Shown: piece after piece, positions 1-5,662 of the stretch | Numbering within the stretch: the stretch's first letter is position 1 | Layout: each line of letters opens with the position of its first letter | DNA from: a bacterium | GTDB taxonomy: Bacteria > Desulfobacterota > DSWW01 | Reading direction: 5' to 3' | Assembly: GCA_030609865.1 (NCBI GenBank) | Contig: JAUWSZ010000066.1 | Location: 1-8,559 of the forward strand | Length of the DNA: 8,559 bases | Notes under the pieces: model-generated | What the model saw: only the letters and a program-made list of their open reading frames with translations | The model's database searches: none | What the model was told of the DNA's origin: nothing | Program-made: the position numbers and the translations under genes

Positions 1-200
1 ACCTTGTCCCATTTCTTGTACCAGACGAACCCCTGCGCGACCTCGTCCCAGAAGCCCTCCGGGTCCTCGATCGATCGCTGGTACATGGCCTTGTATTCGT
101 CCATGCTCTTCACCCAGGCATTTTCGAAACCTTCCTTCGGAGGATCAAAGACGCGCTCCTCCTGGGCTACGGATACAATCCCTTTCTTCGGGTCGCTCAT
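1..200 (-). CDS. acs: Acetyl-CoA synthetase (AMP-forming), N-terminal fragment
   Basis: This is the first 66 codons of a minus-strand gene that leaves the window on the left. AMP-forming acetyl-CoA synthetase activates acetate to acetyl-CoA through acetyl-adenylate in the cytoplasm. The visible part matches the N-terminal cap of the family: a short lead, a 'VFDPP' stretch, then 'NAWVKSMDEYKAMY', 'RSIEDPEGFWDE' and 'WYKKWDKV'. This equals the usual (V/F)xPP...A.V.S.EEY..LY..S..DPE.FW pattern that precedes the adenylation domain. The start is ATG at 198-200, with a strong GGAGG ribosome binding site at 209-213, 8 nt upstream. The adenylation motifs and the acetyl-pocket residues lie outside the window, so acetate rather than propionate as substrate is inferred from the family. 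It lies 103 bp downstream of the HAD phosphatase on the same strand and may be cotranscribed with it or have its own leader. Confidence 0.85.
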   Translation of the reverse strand, partial: MSDPKKGIVSVAQEERVFDPPKEGFENAWVKSMDEYKAMYQRSIEDPEGFWDEVAQGFVWYKKWDK

Positions 201-303
201 CTAACGTCCCTCCTCTCCGGAAACCGGTAACAACGGGTGCCGACGTGATCTTCTCCTGTTCTAAAATTCTTGCACAAAATCCCGACGAAACAAACAAGAA
301 GGG

Positions 304-975
304 CTAACCGATGCCGATCCGTCCAGGCAGCTCCGCCAGGGTGTCGAGCAGAAGGTCCGGGGCCGCCCTCTTGAGGTCTTCGCCTTCGCCGATGCCGTAG
401 GTTACCGCGCACGTACGCATTCCGGCAGCCTTGCCGGCCCGAATGTCGTATACCGTATCACCCACAATCCAGGATCTCCCGGCCTCTTTCCGGAGCCTCT
501 CGAGGACCAGGGCCAGGACGGTGGGGTCGGGTTTGTGCGGGATGCCGTCGCTTCCCTGGACCAGATCGAAATGGTGGGCGATGCCTATCTGCTCGACCAC
601 ACGCTCCGCCATGAAGGTCATCTTGGTGGTTGCGATGGCCCGCGAGACGGTCTCCAGGCCCTCGAGGCACTCGCTCACACCCGGGCACAGACGGCTGGTT
701 TCTACACAGTGCTCAAAGAAGTACTCCCGGAAGGTCTCTGCGGCCCTCCCGGCCATGGCCCACAACTTGACCGGAAGCAGAGCGTTGAAGATATCGATTA
801 GCGGGCGGCCGATGTGAGGGGTGATCTCGCTCACGGGACGCCTCCCGCCTCCGACGGCAACGATCCCCTCGTTCACGGCCCGCGATATGTCCTCCCTGCT
901 GTCCACGAGGGTGCCGTCCAGGTCGAACACGACCAGATCAACCGCTTTCCTGCATGTCGGGCCTGCCTTCCTCAT
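304..975 (-). CDS. HAD-superfamily phosphatase, phosphoglycolate phosphatase-like
   Basis: A 223-residue soluble hydrolase of the HAD superfamily, subfamily I, of normal length for Gph/PGP-type phosphatases. All four catalytic motifs are visible. Motif I is DLDGTLVDS, with nucleophile D18 and acid D20. Motif II is T116/T117 in 'AIATTKM'. Motif III is K148 in 'IPHKPDP'. Motif IV is 'IVGDTVYD' with D173 and D177. The segment between motifs I and II (about residues 26-100) is a helical C1 cap, as in phosphoglycolate phosphatase. The true substrate cannot be read from sequence. Small phosphate esters such as 2-phosphoglycolate are typical; other C1-cap phosphatases are possible. The ATG at 973-975 is the only reasonable start before motif I, but no clear Shine-Dalgarno sequence precedes it. 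The gene is divergent from the thiolase and upstream of acs on the same strand; it is probably a metabolite-repair or housekeeping enzyme. Confidence 0.85.
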   Translation of the reverse strand: MRKAGPTCRKAVDLVVFDLDGTLVDSREDISRAVNEGIVAVGGGRRPVSEITPHIGRPLIDIFNALLPVKLWAMAGRAAETFREYFFEHCVETSRLCPGVSECLEGLETVSRAIATTKMTFMAERVVEQIGIAHHFDLVQGSDGIPHKPDPTVLALVLERLRKEAGRSWIVGDTVYDIRAGKAAGMRTCAVTYGIGEGEDLKRAAPDLLLDTLAELPGRIGIG

Positions 976-1051
976 GGGTGCGAAAGGATATCAAAGTTGC
1001 GGGGAGAAGCCAAAAGCTTCCGTTTTCTTGGGCCGCCCGCCGTGCCGAACC

Positions 1052-1083
1052 TTGACTTTTTTCTTCCGAAATAATCATATAAA
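1052..1083 (+). promoter_or_regulatory. Candidate promoter for the thiolase gene
   Basis: TTGACT at 1052-1057 resembles a -35 box (5 of 6). TATAAA at 1078-1083 resembles a -10 box (5 of 6) but the 20-bp spacing is longer than ideal. AT-rich alternatives overlap between 1070 and 1081. It lies in the A/T-richest part of the 245-bp divergent spacer and would give a leader of about 130 nt before the thiolase. On sequence alone this is only a candidate. Confidence 0.3.
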
Positions 1084-1112
1084 GAGTTACCCTCTCTTCT
1101 TTTCTGCTCGAC

Positions 1113-1131
1113 AGGTTCATCCTTGGAACCT
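1113..1131. promoter_or_regulatory. Inverted repeat in the thiolase leader, possible operator
   Basis: A perfect dyad, AGGTTC (1113-1118) and GAACCT (1126-1131), separated by 7 bp. The 19-bp size suits a dimeric helix-turn-helix repressor, and the site lies just downstream of the candidate promoter, 90 bp before the thiolase start. It could equally be an RNA hairpin or chance. No regulator gene is in the window. Confidence 0.3.
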
Positions 1132-1160
1132 TCAGCATATGGGGTCCGAATAAGCTCGTT

Positions 1161-1176
1161 CAACCCTCGATGGTTG
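1161..1176. repeat. Short inverted repeat upstream of the thiolase
   Basis: CAACC (1161-1165) and GGTTG (1172-1176) form a perfect 5-bp dyad with a 6-nt loop, 45 bp before the thiolase start codon. A weak leader hairpin or part of a regulatory site is possible; an arm of five bases is short enough to be chance. Confidence 0.2.
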
Positions 1177-1220
1177 CATAGATACTTCCCGGTCAATCCT
1201 GAACACGAGGAGACAGTTCG

Positions 1221-2426
1221 ATGAGAGAAGTCGTGATCGCCGGCTATCTGAGAACGGCACAATCCCGCTCCAGGCCCCGGGAACCGGGAAGAGATTGGTT
1301 CCACAAGCTGCGGGGAGATGAACTGCTGGCACGGCTGATGCCCGCCCTGATGGAGCGGCTGGACATAAGGCCCGAGGAGTTGGACGATTTCCTCACCGGC
1401 TCTGCCATGGGCGTGCACGAGAACTGGACGTACGGCGGACGGTTCCCCGTGTTCCTGGCCAACTTTCCGGAAACGTTGCCGGCGAAGTTCGTGGATCAGC
1501 AATGTGGGTCCTCCATGGCCGCCATCCATATCGGCTACATGGAAGTCGCCACAGGCAATGCCGACATCGTCATGGCGAGTGGGTTCGAACACATGACCCG
1601 GGTCCCGATGGGGGCATCGCCGGAGGCCATATCGCTCAACATGTCGTTTATGAGCGAAGAGAAGTACAAGCACTGGGACTTTGCGACGACCATGAGCATG
1701 GGCTTGACGGCTGAGAAGCTCTTTGCTCAGACCGATTGCACCAAAGAGGACATGGATGCCTGGGGTGCTCGGGCCCATCAGCTTACCACCAAGGCGCAGG
1801 GAGAGGGCTTTTTCGACGACGAAATCCTGCCCGTGGAGGCGGAGCAAGCCGACGGAAGCATCGTACAGGTGGACACGGATCAGGCCGTGCGACCGGAGAC
1901 AACCGTTGAGGACATGGCAGGCCTCAAGCCCGCCTTCAAACCGGAGGGGGGGGTGATCACGGCCGGCAACTCCTCGCCGCTCAATGCCGGAGCGAGCTGC
2001 GTCGTCCTGATGTCCAAGGACACGGCCAGGGCAAAGGGCATTCAGCCCCTGGCCACGATCCGGTCGATCGGGTTTGCGGGCGTGGATCCCACGGTCATGG
2101 GCAGGGGACCGGTTCCCGCATCCGAGAAGGCCTTGAAGATGGCCGGGCTGTCGGCACAGGACATCGACTACTGGGAGATCAATGAGGCCTTCTGCATCGT
2201 GGCCCTGCACTGCATCCAGGAACTCGGCCTCGATCCGGACAGGGTGAACGTCATGGGTGGGGGCACGGCGATCGGACACCCCCTTGGCGCCAGCGGATGC
2301 CGGCTCGTGGGCACCCTGGCCAGGATTCTGAATGTGAGAGATGCCCGGTACGGGTGCGCCAATGCCTGCTGCGGCGGTGGCCAGGGCGTGGCCACGGTCA
2401 TTGAACGGGAAGAGTACGATTGGTAG
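1221..2426 (+). CDS. Thiolase (acetyl-CoA acetyltransferase / 3-ketoacyl-CoA thiolase)
   Basis: A 401-residue thiolase-family enzyme, near the usual length of about 390-400. It catalyses CoA-dependent cleavage of 3-ketoacyl-CoA to acetyl-CoA and a shortened acyl-CoA, or the reverse condensation, in the cytoplasm. The catalytic set is complete: nucleophile C95 in 'DQQCGSS', N321 in 'NEAF', H353 in 'GGGTAIGHPLGASG', and the proton-shuttling C383 in 'CCGGGQGVA'. The nucleophile motif departs from the common RxCxSG form, having Gln before the Cys and Ser in place of the Gly two residues after the next Ser-type position, so a subfamily with its own chain-length preference is possible. The ATG at 1221 has AGGAG at 1208-1212, 8 nt upstream. 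It is a single plus-strand gene with its own spacer, divergent from the HAD and acs genes. With acs nearby, acyl-CoA oxidation or acetyl-CoA condensation is plausible, but the substrate is not shown. Confidence 0.9.
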   Translation: MREVVIAGYLRTAQSRSRPREPGRDWFHKLRGDELLARLMPALMERLDIRPEELDDFLTGSAMGVHENWTYGGRFPVFLANFPETLPAKFVDQQCGSSMAAIHIGYMEVATGNADIVMASGFEHMTRVPMGASPEAISLNMSFMSEEKYKHWDFATTMSMGLTAEKLFAQTDCTKEDMDAWGARAHQLTTKAQGEGFFDDEILPVEAEQADGSIVQVDTDQAVRPETTVEDMAGLKPAFKPEGGVITAGNSSPLNAGASCVVLMSKDTARAKGIQPLATIRSIGFAGVDPTVMGRGPVPASEKALKMAGLSAQDIDYWEINEAFCIVALHCIQELGLDPDRVNVMGGGTAIGHPLGASGCRLVGTLARILNVRDARYGCANACCGGGQGVATVIEREEYDW

Positions 2427-2430
2427 TGGC

Positions 2431-2443
2431 GCGGCAAAGCCGC
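2431..2443 (+). terminator. Small GC hairpin just after the thiolase stop
   Basis: GCGGC (2431-2435) pairs perfectly with GCCGC (2439-2443) across an AAA loop, beginning 4 nt after the TAG stop. No U tract follows, so it is not a classic intrinsic terminator. It may stabilise the 3' end or act with the larger hairpin immediately downstream. Confidence 0.3.
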
Positions 2444-2460
2444 AGGCGAAAGGCAGAATC

Positions 2461-2550
2461 AGGTATTAGGTATTAGGTATTAGCTCCCAGCCACCTCGCC
2501 ACTACGATGCCCGAGGGGGAGGGGGGTGGGCTAACACCTAATACCTAACA
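2461..2550 (+). repeat. Heptad repeat and large imperfect hairpin between thiolase and rnfB2
   Basis: Three exact tandem copies of GGTATTA fill 2462-2482. A 19-bp arm at 2466-2484 is matched in inverse at 2530-2548 with a single mismatch, and the 45-nt loop can pair further (CCACCTCG near 2490 with the GGGGTGG around 2523-2529). On RNA this would be a long stable hairpin between thiolase and rnfB2, so it could act as a terminator or processing barrier. The right arm is also the first part of the interspersed element at 2530-2558. The surrounding purine/pyrimidine stretches (GGCGAAAGG at 2445-2453) recall the pyrimidine-rich heptads after rnfA. Confidence 0.7.
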
Positions 2551-2558
2551 GCCAATTG
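2530..2558 (+). repeat. Interspersed heptad element, copy 1 (upstream of rnfB2)
   Basis: This 29-bp stretch starts GCTAAC and matches the minus-strand segment 5527-5499 at 23 of 29 positions and the minus-strand segment 6935-6907 at 23 of 29. Internally it is a series of 7-bp units close to GCYAAYA. It lies 48 bp before the chosen rnfB2 start, in that gene's sense orientation. Confidence 0.65.
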
Positions 2559-2596
2559 TTTACACGGCTCCCGGTCTTTCTCACGATCGGACCCTT

Positions 2597-2601
2597 GGAG
2601 G
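2597..2601 (+). promoter_or_regulatory. Ribosome binding site that fixes the rnfB2 start
   Basis: GGAGG lies 5 nt before GTG at 2607. This spacing supports GTG 2607 over the in-frame TTG at 2556, which has no Shine-Dalgarno sequence and overlaps the interspersed repeat. Confidence 0.7.
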
Positions 2602-2606
2602 GAAAC

Positions 2607-3476
2607 GTGACCTGGGCACTACCCGGAGCCATCCTCTTCCTGCTGGGGCTCATGCTTCTGCTCGGGTACTTCCTTTCCAAAAAGGTGTTCCCGAGCGAGG
2701 AGACAGGGGTTCACGACGCCGGCCCTTTGGAACGGTCACCCTGCGACGGGTGCGGCGAGGCGGGATGCGGCGGGTTCGCCAAGGCACTGGTGAGAGGCGG
2801 TTCCGAGGATCCTGGGGATACCGCGGCAACCGGGAGAGAGCTCTACTCGGAATGTGGACTGGGGAATGCTGCGAGCCGGGCTCGGCAGATGAATGCCGTG
2901 ATTCGATGCAGTGGCAGCCGGGTCTCGCTCCGCTATCGCTACTCCGGTGCCCCCTCCTGCCGGGCGGCCGCCCGGATGGCCGCCCCTCCGAAGGAATGCG
3001 GGAACGCCTGCCTGGGGTTCGGGGACTGTGTCCCCTCGTGCCGTCCCCGTGCCATCCGTGTCAAGAATGGGATTGCCCGGGTGGATCCGTCCCGTTGCGA
3101 CGGGTGCGGGAAATGCCTGGGGTCCTGCCCTCTTGACCTGATCGCCCTGATTCCTGCGGAAAGGGGCCTCGAAGTCCTCTGCAAAGGGCCTATGGGGCCT
3201 TCAAGCGACTGGGCCTGTCCGGATGGCTGCATCCTTTGCGATCGTTGTATCGACGCCTGCCCGGAAGGCGCGCTCGAGCGCACCGAAAGCGGCCTGCCTC
3301 GATGGATCGAAGAACGCTGCAATGGCTGCGGGTCATGCGTGGAGGCCTGTCCCCAGGAAGTGGTCCTGCTGCACGAATCGCCTCCTAAGCGGCGCTTTGC
3401 TCATCATCATACCGCGGCTGACCATCCCGCCAGTAACAGGTCACACCACACTGGAGACAGCGGCCGGACTCTCTGA
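2607..3476 (+). CDS. rnfB: RnfB-like multi-cluster iron-sulfur protein (second RnfB)
   Basis: A 289-residue protein with RnfB architecture, the Rnf subunit thought to accept electrons from ferredoxin. Residues 5-23 form one membrane anchor. The N-terminal cluster motif is C46-x2-C49-x4-C54 with C83 as the likely fourth ligand. Ferredoxin-type motifs follow: C131/C135/C141/C145 ('CLGFGDC'), C164/C167/C170/C174, C204-C218 ('CPDGCILCDRCIDACP') and C238/C241/C244/C248. The two extra C-terminal motifs are as in clostridial-type RnfB, beyond the shorter proteobacterial form. The GTG start gives the expected RnfB N-terminus directly followed by the membrane helix. Residues 260-289, rich in His and Arg, are not RnfB-like and are encoded antisense to the end of the fusion gene; the original protein probably ended near residue 258. 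It is isolated from the rnf operon, on the opposite strand, after the thiolase and a large hairpin. The cluster ligands are intact, so it is unlikely to be a decayed copy. Confidence 0.85.
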   Translation: MTWALPGAILFLLGLMLLLGYFLSKKVFPSEETGVHDAGPLERSPCDGCGEAGCGGFAKALVRGGSEDPGDTAATGRELYSECGLGNAASRARQMNAVIRCSGSRVSLRYRYSGAPSCRAAARMAAPPKECGNACLGFGDCVPSCRPRAIRVKNGIARVDPSRCDGCGKCLGSCPLDLIALIPAERGLEVLCKGPMGPSSDWACPDGCILCDRCIDACPEGALERTESGLPRWIEERCNGCGSCVEACPQEVVLLHESPPKRRFAHHHTAADHPASNRSHHTGDSGRTL

Positions 3477-5484
3477 GGGCCTCTTCCTCGGTGAGCGTGA
3501 GCTCTGACTCATCAAAGCACTGAATCCTCTCGTCAACAGGAAGCTCGGGCATGGGAGGCCGACCCTTTTTCTCGATCCCATCCAGATCCATGAGTTCGCT
3601 CTCAGGTATTCGCTTCTTCTGCGAGTTCTCCGGGATGTCCACTTCCTGGCCCGTCAAATAGAGATGGATCGCGCGGGCGGCCTTCCGGCCACCTCCGATG
3701 GCGTCCACCACAAGGGCAGGCCCGGTGAGGAAGTCGCCGGCCGTGAAAAGGTACGGGATGTTGCTCTGTCCGGTATCCTCATTGGCATCCATCGTACCCC
3801 AACGGGTGTAGGTCAGCTCCCCCAGTCTCGGGCTCTTGTCTTTCTCGATGATGGCCGCATCCGCCTTCTGCCCGATGGCCGCTATAATGGTGTCCACGTC
3901 GAGCAAGGTCTCAGAGCCTTCGATCGGGACCGGCCTTCTCCTCCCCGAGTCGTCCGGCTCGCCGAGCTCCATCCGGATGTACTCCAGTTGTTTTGCCCGG
4001 CCGCTCTCGTCGCCGATGACCCGGCTCGGTGCCGCCAGGAAGTGGAACCGAACGCCCTCTTCCTCCGCTGCAACGATCTCCATTTCGTTGGCCGGCATCT
4101 CCTTGCGGCTTCTCCGGTAGAGCAGGGTGACTTCGGCTCCGAGGCGTATGCTGGTCCGGGCGGCATCGACCGCGGTGTTACCACCCCCCACCACGACGAC
4201 CTTCTTCCCCACATCCACGCGGATCCCAAGGTCCCGCATACGAAGGAACTCAATCCCTCCCCACACGCCTTCCATGTCCTCCCCTTCACACCGCATCTTC
4301 GAGCTCACCCAGGCGCCGGCGGCAAGGAAGACCGCCTCGAATCCGGAGGCGAGCAGGAACTCCAGGTTGAAGTCCTCGCCGAACCGAACGTTCTTTCGAA
4401 CCTCCACGCCCAGATCCAGGATTCCCTGGATCTCCCAATCGAGGACCTTCTTCGGAAGCCGGTACTCCGGGATCCCGTAACGCAACATGCCACCCAGGTT
4501 GGGCATGGATTCGAACAGGGTGACCTGATGGCCGAGGCGACGGAGAAAATAGGCGCAGCTCAGCCCGGCCGGCCCGCCCCCGATCACCGCCACCCGCTTG
4601 CCCGTATCCGGCCCCTGGGTCACCTCGACCCTCTTGCCCGAGTTCATCTCCCAATCCGCCACGAAGCGCTTGAGCATGTTGATCGCAACCGGGTCGTCCT
4701 TTCCGCTCTCCCCGCGGCGGCACCAGTCTTCACACGGGTGCGGGCAAATCCTTCCGCAGACCAATATCAGGGGGTTTCGCTCCTTCAGGACCCGGACCGC
4801 TTCCTCGTAGTCTCCCCTTCGAATTGCATCGATGTAGGCGGGAATGTCGATCTGGGCAGGACAACGCTGCCGACAGGGCGCGAGGCATTCGTCCTGGCTG
4901 TGCAGGTGGATGCGTCGTGTCGTGGTCGAGATCAGGGAGATGATCCCCTTGGGGCACGTCTTCACGCAGGCGCCGCAGCCCACGCATTTCTCCGGCTTGA
5001 AGATCGGCAACCCGTGCTTGCCCATCTCGATCGCACCGAAACGACAGGCACGCACACAGCTCCCGAAGCCGAGACAGCCGATGCGGCAGCTCTTCTGCCC
5101 GCCGAAGAGCAGGTGAGCGGCCCGGCAGTCGGGCATCCCATTGTAGAGATAGAGCTCCTCGGCCCGGTCGCCGCCGGAACAGGTCTGTTTGGCCAACTCG
5201 GGTTCCTTCAGGCCCACAACCACGCCCATGACCACCCCAACCTTGGCACCCACAGCCGGTCCACCCGCCACGCACACGTCGGCAGGGGCACTGCCGGCCA
5301 CGATGGCCTCCGCGGCAGCACCACATCCCGGGAACCCGCATCCTCCGCAGTTGGCTCCGGGCAAAGCGTCTTCCACCTCTGCGATCCGGGGGTCCTCCTC
5401 TACGTAAAAGACGCGGGAGGCCACACCCAAACCTACTGCTGCGACGAATCCAAGGCCAAACAGGCAGAAAAACGCGATGGTCAT
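3385..5484 (-). CDS. rnfB: RnfB fused to a GltD/NfnB-like FAD, NAD(P)H oxidoreductase
   Basis: A 699-residue fusion at the end of the rnf operon. Residues 1-185 are a full short RnfB: membrane anchor 3-22, the cluster motif C46/C49/C54 with C71, then C133/C137/C143/C147 ('CLGFGSC') and C167/C170/C173/C177. Residues about 195-615 are a GltD/NfnB-type module. It begins with C200/C204/C208 and C243/C247/C251/C255 for Fe-S clusters, then the FAD motif 'VAVIGGGPAGLSCAY' (298-312), the pyridine-nucleotide motif 'VVVVGGGNTAVDAAR' (429-443), 'YRRSRKEMP' (456-464) and the FAD-closing 'LFTAGDFLTGP' (579-589). The Arg pair after the second Rossmann motif is typical of NADPH-using members. The tail has C676/C679/C683 but no fourth ligand nearby. 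The ATG at 5482-5484 follows GAGGT at 5491-5495. The role inferred is ferredoxin-NAD(P)H electron exchange at the Rnf complex. Its last 30 codons overlap the convergent rnfB2. Confidence 0.9.
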   Translation of the reverse strand: MTIAFFCLFGLGFVAAVGLGVASRVFYVEEDPRIAEVEDALPGANCGGCGFPGCGAAAEAIVAGSAPADVCVAGGPAVGAKVGVVMGVVVGLKEPELAKQTCSGGDRAEELYLYNGMPDCRAAHLLFGGQKSCRIGCLGFGSCVRACRFGAIEMGKHGLPIFKPEKCVGCGACVKTCPKGIISLISTTTRRIHLHSQDECLAPCRQRCPAQIDIPAYIDAIRRGDYEEAVRVLKERNPLILVCGRICPHPCEDWCRRGESGKDDPVAINMLKRFVADWEMNSGKRVEVTQGPDTGKRVAVIGGGPAGLSCAYFLRRLGHQVTLFESMPNLGGMLRYGIPEYRLPKKVLDWEIQGILDLGVEVRKNVRFGEDFNLEFLLASGFEAVFLAAGAWVSSKMRCEGEDMEGVWGGIEFLRMRDLGIRVDVGKKVVVVGGGNTAVDAARTSIRLGAEVTLLYRRSRKEMPANEMEIVAAEEEGVRFHFLAAPSRVIGDESGRAKQLEYIRMELGEPDDSGRRRPVPIEGSETLLDVDTIIAAIGQKADAAIIEKDKSPRLGELTYTRWGTMDANEDTGQSNIPYLFTAGDFLTGPALVVDAIGGGRKAARAIHLYLTGQEVDIPENSQKKRIPESELMDLDGIEKKGRPPMPELPVDERIQCFDESELTLTEEEALRESGRCLQCGVTCYWRDGQPRYDDEQSAA

Positions 5485-5497
5485 TGTGTCACCTCAA

Positions 5498-5527
5498 GCT
5501 ATTAGCTGTTGGCTATTAGCCGTTAGC
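5498..5527 (-). repeat. Interspersed heptad element, copy 2 (upstream of the rnfB fusion)
   Basis: On the plus strand the 7-bp units read GCTATTA, GCTGTTG, GCTATTA, GCCGTTA from 5498 to 5525. Read on the minus strand from 5527 the 29-bp element matches the copy before rnfB2 at 23 of 29 and the copy before rnfE at 24 of 29. It ends about 14 nt before the fusion's start codon, abutting the ribosome binding site at 5491-5495. Local palindromes (for example GGCTATTAGCC, 5511-5521) allow small hairpins that could affect translation. Confidence 0.7.
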
Positions 5528-5584
5528 TCTGTAGAATTTAGACAGACATCTCGGATCCTTGGTTTTTAGCCCTTCTCCCAGGGC

Positions 5585-5661
5585 GGGGGGGGGCTGGGCC
5601 TGTCCCCTGATCCCCGATCCCTGACCCCTGTCCTTTCGCCTTTTCCCTTTCGCCTTCTTCG
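5585..5661 (-). repeat. G tract and pyrimidine-rich period-7 array in the rnfA-rnfB gap
   Basis: After a run of nine G (5585-5593), nine consecutive 7-bp units run from 5599 to 5661: CCTGTCC, CCTGATC, CCCGATC, CCTGACC, CCTGTCC, TTTCGCC, TTTTCCC, TTTCGCC, TTCTTCG. The array ends two bases before the rnfA stop codon. On the transcribed minus strand it is purine-rich. Together with the heptad element nearer the fusion it fills most of the 178-bp gap. No gene is present there, and the remaining 5528-5584 shows nothing I can name. Confidence 0.7.
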
Positions 5662-5662
5662 G

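Noticed and set aside
972..2279. A 435-codon open frame on the minus strand over the thiolase
   Set aside because: It is antisense to a thiolase with all catalytic motifs, and its product resembles no family I know.
2556..2606. TTG at 2556 as the rnfB2 start
   Set aside because: There is no ribosome binding site before it and it would overlap the interspersed repeat; GTG 2607 has GGAGG 5 nt upstream and gives a normal RnfB N-terminus.
2607..3476. rnfB2 as a pseudogene
   Set aside because: The frame is continuous, the membrane anchor and all cluster cysteines are present; only the last 30 residues look odd.
3385..3476. A bidirectional terminator between the convergent genes
   Set aside because: The coding regions overlap and I see no convincing hairpin with a U tract there.
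3664..5505. A 613-codon open frame on the plus strand
   Set aside because: It is fully antisense to the RnfB fusion, has no recognisable domain and a Pro/Arg/His-rich composition typical of a shadow of a GC-rich gene.
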